Made by a program: the position numbers and the translations under genes. The notes beneath the pieces are model-generated. The model did not search any database and was not told the origin of the DNA. It was given only the letters and a program-made list of their open reading frames with translations. 21,160 nt of DNA from positions 1 to 21,160 of IMG/VR virus record IMGVR_UViG_3300032282_001948. One strand, written 5' to 3'. Origin of the DNA: a virus. Below are positions 15,189-21,160 of this stretch, piece after piece (position 1 is the first letter of the stretch; the number at the start of each line of letters is the position of its first letter).

Positions 15189-16991
15189 TTATCCTTTAGT
15201 TTGTAGGTCATACATTTCTTTTCGTATTTCTTCAATGCGAATCAAACAATCTTTGTAATTCTGTAGAGCAGTTTTATACTCAGAACTATCAGATCCGTAT
15301 TTTTTATCTGCTTTATTCTTCTCAGTTTGCAGGTCCCACTTCTTATTTTTATCTAAATCGTCTAATTCTTTCTTCAACGTATCATATTGTTTAGTTGCGT
15401 CAGGACTTAACGGTTGCACATTTAATGCACCGCCCGAAGTAATAGGTAATGCAATTCCACCACCTAACAATGATGCGGCTGCTGAATTCATACTTGTTCT
15501 ATCAATCGTATCTACTGCAAACGTAGGTAATATAGTAGAACCTTCTCCACCTTTTGGTATCGCATCTAAATTAGGTTTAGAGCTACCTGCATTTGCTTTA
15601 TTAACAAACGATCCTAATGAAGCGATGCCATCTTTAAATGCACCAAGACCCATTCCAGGAGGTATGACACTAGCGGCGGTAGTTCCAGTTGGAATCTTTG
15701 GCTTGCTAACTCCTGCTAATGGGTTCTGCGGTAATGTCGATGGTAATGATGTTGGATTTGGTAGACCGGTCAACGATGACAAGTCAGGTACACCACTAGG
15801 TAATGATTTTAATTTATCAGTTAAGCCAGTGACAGCAGACGCTCCGGGAACAGTTATACCTAATTTTGAAGCTGCGGCAGTTGCGGCTGCTACACCTGCA
15901 GTTATTGAGCCTGCCGTAGCAGCCAATGAACTTGCTGATGGTATAGAGCTGGCTAATGAACTAACGCTAGCAGGCGTTATACCAGCTAAAGGACTACCTG
16001 ATGAGGGGCTAACTGACGCTGCCATTGTTTTTAAATCAGGGGCACCGCTAAGTTTATCTTTCAGTGCAGTCACCGCCTCTTTGACAGAAGCAGGTGGTTT
16101 ATAGCTAGGATCACTTTCTGCCGCCGCTACTGTTAAGTTAACTGGCTTGTTGGCTTCTAATTTTTTGAATACTGATTTAACTGCATCAAATCCTTTTGCT
16201 GCCGCTGATTTAGCACTGTCTACTGCTGATGTAATTCCTTCTTTAATTGAGTCTCCTAATGAACCGGCTGATTTCTGTCCCATTGACGCGGCAAAATTAC
16301 CTTCACTTATACTTGCACCAACTTTTGATCCTACACCACTTAGTGGATTAACTATTCCAGCACCTGATGTACTTGGTAAATTACCTGCCATACCCTTAAC
16401 ATAATCAGTAGTAGCATCCACGCCATTTGTTGCCGCACTTGAGATTAATCCGCTTATACTACCCGCACTTTCAGCACCTGTAATAACTCCGGCAGCTTTT
16501 AAACCACTATATCCTTGTTGCATTAATGTAGATGCGGTTCCTACTTGTGCGCTTGGGTTGTTTACAAAATCCGATACACTATTAATTCCACCTTGACCAG
16601 TGAATAGATTAGTAGGTAATGCTTCTGTTAATGACTTACCTTTTGCTACTAAAGAATCTGCTAGTGCGGCACTTCCAGGTTTAAGTACTCCTGCCTGTTC
16701 TAATTGTGCGGGTGTTTGTGCTAGTGCGCCAAGTACTGCTTGTTTTGTCCCGTTTAAGTCTACTACACCTGAACCATTTGCTACAGCAGTAGTGGTTGCT
16801 GGATTTGTTGCCGCACTAACTGCTTGTTGAGAAACAACAGATTGAGTTGTTCCTTTATCCATATTACCAACTGGAGCTGCCGGTGGGACCGTTGCGGCGA
16901 CCGCGGGTGTTGTGGGGTTCTTTGGTGCGTCTGGTGCTGAATTGTTAGCCGCTTGTACTGCTTTAGGTGGGGGACTCGGTAATGAATCGTC
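15189..16991 (-). other. Low-complexity C-terminal extension of the gp5-like protein
   Basis: Residues about 480-1079 are beyond the predicted beta-helix. They begin with a Pro/Ala linker (SLPSPPPKA, PPAAPVGN) and continue with long Ala/Ser/Gly/Pro stretches such as SVSSLASSIPSASSLAATAG. They end with a charged helix-like segment (KKELDDLDKNKKWDLQTEKN). Small residues make the opposite strand free of stops over long runs, which creates false plus-strand frames there. No catalytic motif is visible. Its function is unknown. Confidence 0.7.
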
Positions 16992-18428
16992 TGCTGATGT
17001 TTTAACTTCAACGTCAACACCCATGTTAGCATTAACCCAAGGAGTATGTGCAGGGGCACGATTTACTATACTAGACAATTTACCCGGTGTTGCTATCCAA
17101 CCCTTTACAGAATCAAACAACGTATCAATGTGTGTTGTTTTGTTATATGCTTTTATTTTTTCTGGGCTTAATGAAGACGTGCCGGTGTTTAAATTAACTA
17201 CACTACCATTAATATATGTAGCCGATCCTGATTCAAAACTTGCGGCATCGCTTGACTTTGAACTCATACCCTTATCAACCTTAAGTGTATGATTACCAAC
17301 AGTATGTTGAGTAAAATCATCTCCGACTCTTACATTAGTTTTCTTATCACTTTGAATATTAATTTCTTCTGAATATATGTTTAATTTCTTCTCAGCATGG
17401 ATATTAATGTTGTTGTCAGCATGAAAATTAATATCGCCTTGGGCACGAACATTAAAACTGTTCATAGCATAGATATCAACTGTTCCTTCTTTACCCAACT
17501 CAACATAACTTTGTCCGTTAGCGTGGACTATGAATAATGTTTGTCCATCGTCACTCATTGTGATTTGATGTCCAGAACTAGTACGCAATCTAACTAATTG
17601 ATTTTGTCCTTGTACATCACCGTCATCCATTACAAAACTATGTCCACCCCTACGTGCAGTTATCTTAAGTTTTGAATCAGCTTCTCCGGATAAGCCCTGA
17701 GCAATAGCAGTATCATTTGATCCATCACCCAATCCACCTTTGTATATAGGTCTTCCTGGTGTAGATATACCAAATACACGTGACGGTGATTCACGCATAC
17801 TAGAACTTGATATTGCACCTCTGATTGGATCACGCAATAATCCTTGTTGGTGCAATTGTCCAGCAAGTGCGCTATGCACTGGTCTTGGCACTTCAATAAA
17901 GTCACTTATTTTTTCTTTACCAATATCATTCCATTCAACGACTGGTAATTTTGTTGCGCCGCCGTAGCTGTCTGCTTCTGATTCTCCGGCAGTTATTTTA
18001 GTTGATGCCCCTATACCAGGAACCATATGATGTGATCCTGTCTTTGGTACACCACCAATATAGTATCCAAAGTCTTTTTTGCCATTTAAGAAAATACAAA
18101 TAACTTCACTACCAACATCAGGTGGTGTAGCCCATAGCCCATAGCTATGATGATTAGTTTTAAATGTACCGTCATTATTGCTATCTGTCGCATTATCACC
18201 CGGAGTCATTCCAAAGAAAGGACTCATGTATTGAACTGTTGTCCAACTCTTATTATCATCTTCAGTGCCACCAAAGTCAGCAACATACACTTGAATTCTA
18301 CCAGCACGGTTAGCATCAATAGTATTCTTAACTATTCCTTTAACTGGATAGTTAACACTTATCTTACCGCCAGCATCTGGTTTATTTGCGGCTGTTGTGC
18401 CCGTTACTTTAGCTACGTTCTCACTCAT
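15189..18428 (-). CDS. 5: gp5-like baseplate hub/spike protein, no lysozyme domain, long C-terminal extension
   Basis: In T4, gp5 trimers form the cell-puncturing needle under the hub. Here, residues about 28-130 form an OB-fold-like domain (KGIVKNTIDANRAGRIQVYV, then GSEVICIFLNGKKDFGYYIG). Residues about 195-230 hold RDPIRGAISSSSMRESPSRV, which I recall from gp5 proteins of marine T4-like phages. Residues 253-385 are a VgrG/gp5C-like beta-helix (GHSFVMDDG, GHQITMSDDGQTLFI, then short alternating strands such as GDINFHADNNINIHAEKKLN). T4 gp5 has about 575 residues with a lysozyme domain between OB fold and spike. I see no such domain here. Residues about 480-1000 are Ala/Ser/Pro/Gly-rich, and 1009-1077 look like a charged coiled coil. 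The start is fixed by GGAG 7 bases upstream. It overlaps the preceding gene by ATGA, which suggests translational coupling to the proposed hub protein. Confidence 0.88.
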   Translation of the reverse strand: MSENVAKVTGTTAANKPDAGGKISVNYPVKGIVKNTIDANRAGRIQVYVADFGGTEDDNKSWTTVQYMSPFFGMTPGDNATDSNNDGTFKTNHHSYGLWATPPDVGSEVICIFLNGKKDFGYYIGGVPKTGSHHMVPGIGASTKITAGESEADSYGGATKLPVVEWNDIGKEKISDFIEVPRPVHSALAGQLHQQGLLRDPIRGAISSSSMRESPSRVFGISTPGRPIYKGGLGDGSNDTAIAQGLSGEADSKLKITARRGGHSFVMDDGDVQGQNQLVRLRTSSGHQITMSDDGQTLFIVHANGQSYVELGKEGTVDIYAMNSFNVRAQGDINFHADNNINIHAEKKLNIYSEEINIQSDKKTNVRVGDDFTQHTVGNHTLKVDKGMSSKSSDAASFESGSATYINGSVVNLNTGTSSLSPEKIKAYNKTTHIDTLFDSVKGWIATPGKLSSIVNRAPAHTPWVNANMGVDVEVKTSADDSLPSPPPKAVQAANNSAPDAPKNPTTPAVAATVPPAAPVGNMDKGTTQSVVSQQAVSAATNPATTTAVANGSGVVDLNGTKQAVLGALAQTPAQLEQAGVLKPGSAALADSLVAKGKSLTEALPTNLFTGQGGINSVSDFVNNPSAQVGTASTLMQQGYSGLKAAGVITGAESAGSISGLISSAATNGVDATTDYVKGMAGNLPSTSGAGIVNPLSGVGSKVGASISEGNFAASMGQKSAGSLGDSIKEGITSAVDSAKSAAAKGFDAVKSVFKKLEANKPVNLTVAAAESDPSYKPPASVKEAVTALKDKLSGAPDLKTMAASVSPSSGSPLAGITPASVSSLASSIPSASSLAATAGSITAGVAAATAAASKLGITVPGASAVTGLTDKLKSLPSGVPDLSSLTGLPNPTSLPSTLPQNPLAGVSKPKIPTGTTAASVIPPGMGLGAFKDGIASLGSFVNKANAGSSKPNLDAIPKGGEGSTILPTFAVDTIDRTSMNSAAASLLGGGIALPITSGGALNVQPLSPDATKQYDTLKKELDDLDKNKKWDLQTEKNKADKKYGSDSSEYKTALQNYKDCLIRIEEIRKEMYDLQTKG

Positions 18429-18439
18429 CCTCTTACTCC
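18425..18439 (-). promoter_or_regulatory. Ribosome site and 4-base stop/start overlap for gp5
   Basis: GGAG at 18439-18436 lies 7 bases before the gp5 ATG (18428-18426). The upstream TGA stop (18427-18425) shares bases with that ATG. The arrangement points to coupled translation of hub and spike and confirms this start over internal ATGs. Confidence 0.7.
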
Positions 18440-21037
18440 ATACATTACAAACGGTCTACCTTCAGGTTTTACGTTTGTTGATACTGCATAACCTGAGTTA
18501 TCGTCATCGGGACCTTGAACTACATTTTGAACACTTGTACTAGATAAACTTGTTTCACTTGCAACTTTAACTCTGCCTCCTGTTATTGCTCCTAATATAC
18601 TGCTATTAGTAGAATTTGTATCAGCAGAGTATTCAGGTGCACTACCAATTGATGATGCAGCTTCTGTTGTAGGTGCATCATTACTAGCTGCCGCGTCTGG
18701 TGTAAATCCTTTTGTTGGCGCCGGATATCTTGACGCTAATGAATCTACTTCTCTAGTATTTTCAGCTTTATTATCAGGTTTATCCGGGGGAGGACTGTAC
18801 ATTACTAAGTGTAACTCTTGTGTGAATCTACCCTTTGAAAAAGTAGACACAACATCAGTAGCAGAATAAATGATACCTTTTGTGTCTTTAAGATACTTAG
18901 GATAGTCATATAATTGTATATTAGTTTTAATGTTCATTAAACCCACATCATGGTCATAATCAACACCTTCATTGAATATGATTTGCACAAAGACTTGTCC
19001 GGCATGAGGGTCAACCGATTTATCAGGACCATAATACTCATCATATACACCGTAATTCATGCCTACGGTAGTACATATAAAATCAGGATCACCTAAAATT
19101 TGTATAGTTGCCATAGCTTGTTCACCTGGACTATACAAACTTGTACGAACACTTGCTATCATCTGTCCGGCTTTATCAAACAACCCAGAATCATCTGCAT
19201 TTTGTTTTGAGCCGGGCTTGATTGGTACTGTAAGTCCACTTGAGTTGGGGAACGGTTCACCGGGATTTGCATTTTCTAATGCATCCATATAAAATAAACC
19301 ATTGTATTTTTGTTCGTAACTTAACACTTCACTGTTCTTACCAGTAAACCAATATTCATAAATTTTATGTGCGCCGTGATATGGTGTAGGTTCAGATACA
19401 TAAGCTGACCTAACTCTTGGAATTTTGTATTCATTAATTAGGTATGTAATCTCATATGCATAATCATTTACAAGAGGATCAAATGCCAACATCTTACATA
19501 TCGGAGTAATCACAAACCATTCTAATCTTGTTCTGTCCGCAGCCTTAGCTTCATCACTCCAGTCTTCCATATCTTCATTACCTTTCGCAGTCAATGCATC
19601 AGTAATATATGTACTCTGTGCAATAACTCTTTCTATTGCCTGAGTAATAGATGTTCCTGCTGGGATTTCAAACGTGCGAGTATTGTTGTCTGGTTTTGCT
19701 GACTGTGCTGTCTTGTCATTTGCTTTAGATGAGTCAGTTACTTTTGCACTACCGCTCATTGCTGATTTATTTCTATCAGATGCTTTTCCGGTAGCTAGTA
19801 TTGAGTCTTTTATTTTGCTATTCTCGCCTTTTTTAAACTGTATTTTAAATACGTTTTTAACACTAATCTGCTTGGGATATTGGTCTTCTTGAATCTTGTT
19901 CAATAATTTTTCTAAACTATTTTCTCCAGTAGACAACAATTCTTCAACTGTCTTACCTGTTAAACTCTGACTAGTTTTAATTTGATTATGCTTAACACCA
20001 TTGCCAGTATTGATTGATACATTGATTGCTTTAAAATTATAAACAGTTGCTTTACCGTCTAATCTAAATTGCATTTCAGTAATGTTAATTGGAAAATATC
20101 TAGCAAATACTCCATTATCTGCAAACTGGTCATTTGAACTACCGTTATCAGTGTTTGGTATAAGTTGATTAGTTGTATCATCTGTTACTAAATTACCTTC
20201 AGCATCATATCCATAGAACTTTATACCAATCATGTATAATTGTTGTAAATGATGTTTTGCTTTATCTTGTCCGGGCAAATCACTTTTACCAACTACTTTC
20301 AATGCCGCGGCTTTTAGTGCAGACATAAAACTAAACCCAAAAGGTTCATAAATTTTAAAACTGAATGACAGTGAATCAACACTAGCACCCTTAGTTGCAT
20401 TTGTACTTAAATAAGTTTGAAAGCTAAAATCGTCAATATAAAAATCTAAATCAAACAGTCGTTGATTCTTACCATTTACATTTGTTCCGCCCGATTCAGC
20501 AACAACAAACATATCTTTAGGAGAAATACCTTTATTTCCCTGCTCAATAAATTTGTTATAGGCATACGGAGTAATCATATACAATGTAATATGATATGTG
20601 TAGCTACTGAACATAGACAAAGGATTGAAGAGTCTTGCTCCGGGTGCTGATTTTTGTGATGTGTTATTTGATGGTGGTGATGTTGGTGATGACTTTACTT
20701 CAACATCACCGGGAGTAGTACTAGTATTACTGGCTTTTAGGGCAGCAACACTATCATCTTGTGGTAAATCTCTAAATCGTTGAACAGGAGCATTATCCAA
20801 AGCTTCTGTTGCTTTAGCTTCTGTTTTAATTACAGGATCATTAGCAATTTTAGTAGAATCTACTACTGCTGCCGGTGTAAAATTACTTACTCCTGGTGTG
20901 GTTGTAGTAATTAACCCTGTTGGGTAGCCTGACGAATCAAAAACTGTTTTTCTAGTAGTAGTGCCTCCACCAGTAACTGTTTCTCCACCGGTAGTAACTC
21001 CACCGGGAATATCTGCGTTCAGAAAATCATCTGCCAT
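18425..21037 (-). CDS. Probable baseplate hub protein (gp27-like role inferred)
   Basis: This 870-residue protein is not recognised with certainty. The ends are low-complexity: residues 10-60 are rich in Gly and Thr, and 750-850 in Ser, Ala, Asp and Asn. Folded regions lie at about 136-345 (LFNPLSMFSSYTYHITLYMI, DFSFQTYLS, LYMIGIKFYGYDAEG), 454-580 (FEIPAGTSITQAIERVIAQS, EWFVITPICKMLAFDPLVND) and 628-748 (ATIQILGDPDFI, GQVFVQIIFNEGVDY). A Lys/Ser linker at 405-450 separates the first two. The GDPDFI segment and the FEIPAG...IERVIAQS helix resemble tail hub proteins as I remember them. The gene lies directly before gp5, with its TGA stop overlapping the gp5 ATG, and in contractile tails the hub is the direct partner of the spike OB fold. 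I therefore infer a hub role. A fused tail-tube-initiator or a novel scaffold protein remains possible. There is no signal peptide or membrane segment. Confidence 0.6.
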   Translation of the reverse strand: MADDFLNADIPGGVTTGGETVTGGGTTTRKTVFDSSGYPTGLITTTTPGVSNFTPAAVVDSTKIANDPVIKTEAKATEALDNAPVQRFRDLPQDDSVAALKASNTSTTPGDVEVKSSPTSPPSNNTSQKSAPGARLFNPLSMFSSYTYHITLYMITPYAYNKFIEQGNKGISPKDMFVVAESGGTNVNGKNQRLFDLDFYIDDFSFQTYLSTNATKGASVDSLSFSFKIYEPFGFSFMSALKAAALKVVGKSDLPGQDKAKHHLQQLYMIGIKFYGYDAEGNLVTDDTTNQLIPNTDNGSSNDQFADNGVFARYFPINITEMQFRLDGKATVYNFKAINVSINTGNGVKHNQIKTSQSLTGKTVEELLSTGENSLEKLLNKIQEDQYPKQISVKNVFKIQFKKGENSKIKDSILATGKASDRNKSAMSGSAKVTDSSKANDKTAQSAKPDNNTRTFEIPAGTSITQAIERVIAQSTYITDALTAKGNEDMEDWSDEAKAADRTRLEWFVITPICKMLAFDPLVNDYAYEITYLINEYKIPRVRSAYVSEPTPYHGAHKIYEYWFTGKNSEVLSYEQKYNGLFYMDALENANPGEPFPNSSGLTVPIKPGSKQNADDSGLFDKAGQMIASVRTSLYSPGEQAMATIQILGDPDFICTTVGMNYGVYDEYYGPDKSVDPHAGQVFVQIIFNEGVDYDHDVGLMNIKTNIQLYDYPKYLKDTKGIIYSATDVVSTFSKGRFTQELHLVMYSPPPDKPDNKAENTREVDSLASRYPAPTKGFTPDAAASNDAPTTEAASSIGSAPEYSADTNSTNSSILGAITGGRVKVASETSLSSTSVQNVVQGPDDDNSGYAVSTNVKPEGRPFVMYGVRG

Positions 21038-21038
21038 T

Positions 21039-21160
21039 TTATATACCTAACGCAGTTTTTAAATTTGTTAATTGCGGTAAGAAAATCCATGTACCAGCAA
21101 CAAAATCAAACAATGTGTCCTTAATACGATTTGGGTTTCGTTGTGCAAATACCCACCATA
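21039..21160 (-). CDS. 53: C-terminal end of a probable gp53-like baseplate wedge protein (partial)
   Basis: An open frame enters from the right edge and ends at TAA (21041-21039), one base before the ATG of the next gene. It supplies the last 39 residues, starting WWVFAQRNPNRIKDTLFDF and ending in LPQLTNLKTALGI. The WW followed by a hydrophobic stretch, Asn/Pro, DF..GT and a near-terminal I.LP strand resembles the C-terminus of T4 gp53 and its LysM-like relatives. A gp53 next to gp5/gp25/gp6 would fit, since gp53 binds gp25 and gp6 in the wedge. With only 39 residues visible the family call is tentative, although the coding frame itself is well supported by its tight junction to the next gene. 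Confidence 0.5.
   Translation of the reverse strand, partial: WWVFAQRNPNRIKDTLFDFVAGTWIFLPQLTNLKTALGI

Noticed and set aside
15625-16830. Plus-strand open frames of 159, 85 and 76 codons opposite the gp5 gene
   Set aside because: They are mirror frames of the Ala/Ser/Pro-rich region of gp5. Repetitive codons for small residues leave the opposite strand without stops. They have no convincing ribosome sites and no recognisable domains.
16781-17059. Alternative minus-strand frame of 92 codons inside gp5, considered as a programmed frameshift product
   Set aside because: It is rich in Gln, His and Leu with no domain. I see no slippery site that would join it to gp5, and the gp5 frame continues intact through the region.
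18000-18040. Search for a lysozyme domain between the OB fold and beta-helix of gp5
   Set aside because: Only about 120 residues separate the two parts, too few for the T4 lysozyme-like domain, and no catalytic Glu...Asp...Thr arrangement is visible.
21036-21045. TATATAAAAT on the minus strand at the junction before the 870-residue gene, considered as a late promoter
   Set aside because: It overlaps the stop codon and the ATG itself, so transcription from it would begin inside the gene and lose the start.

Overview
The window is a block of virion structural genes from a T4-like contractile-tailed phage (myovirus-type caudovirus). All supported genes lie on the minus strand, so they read from high to low coordinates. 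The DNA is AT-rich throughout, stops are mostly TAA, and genes are packed with gaps of 50 bases or less or a 4-base overlap. The recognisable proteins (gp6, gp25, gp5, probably gp53) and the style of the very large wedge-like protein recall marine T4-like phages of the cyanophage/pelagiphage sort. That placement rests on memory of the families, not on a search, and the host cannot be read from the sequence.

Layout in transcription order: (1) 21160-21039, the last 39 codons of a probable gp53-like baseplate wedge protein. (2) 21037-18425, an 870-residue protein that I propose as the baseplate hub (gp27-like role). (3) 18428-15189, a gp5-like spike of 1079 residues with OB fold and beta-helix, no lysozyme domain and a very long Ala/Ser/Pro-rich tail. 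(4) 15185-14736, gp25. (5) 14687-11358, an enlarged gp6. (6) 11352 to the left edge, one unbroken reading frame of 3784 codons with no stop in the window, placed where T4 carries gp7.

Together these genes build the baseplate. gp6, gp25 and gp53 form the wedge, the 870-residue protein and gp5 form the central hub and puncturing spike, and the giant protein is probably a wedge/peripheral baseplate component. The giant protein also carries what looks like a seven-bladed FG-GAP (integrin-alpha-like) beta-propeller and two short modules resembling carbohydrate-binding modules of the CBM5/12 type. This suggests a surface- or glycan-contacting role fused onto a baseplate scaffold, and it is the most interesting content here.

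The only gap with regulatory content is the 48-base space before gp6, which holds a 7/8 match to the T4 late-promoter octamer. No tRNA, rRNA, CRISPR array, insertion sequence, integrase, attachment site or plus-strand gene is supported.
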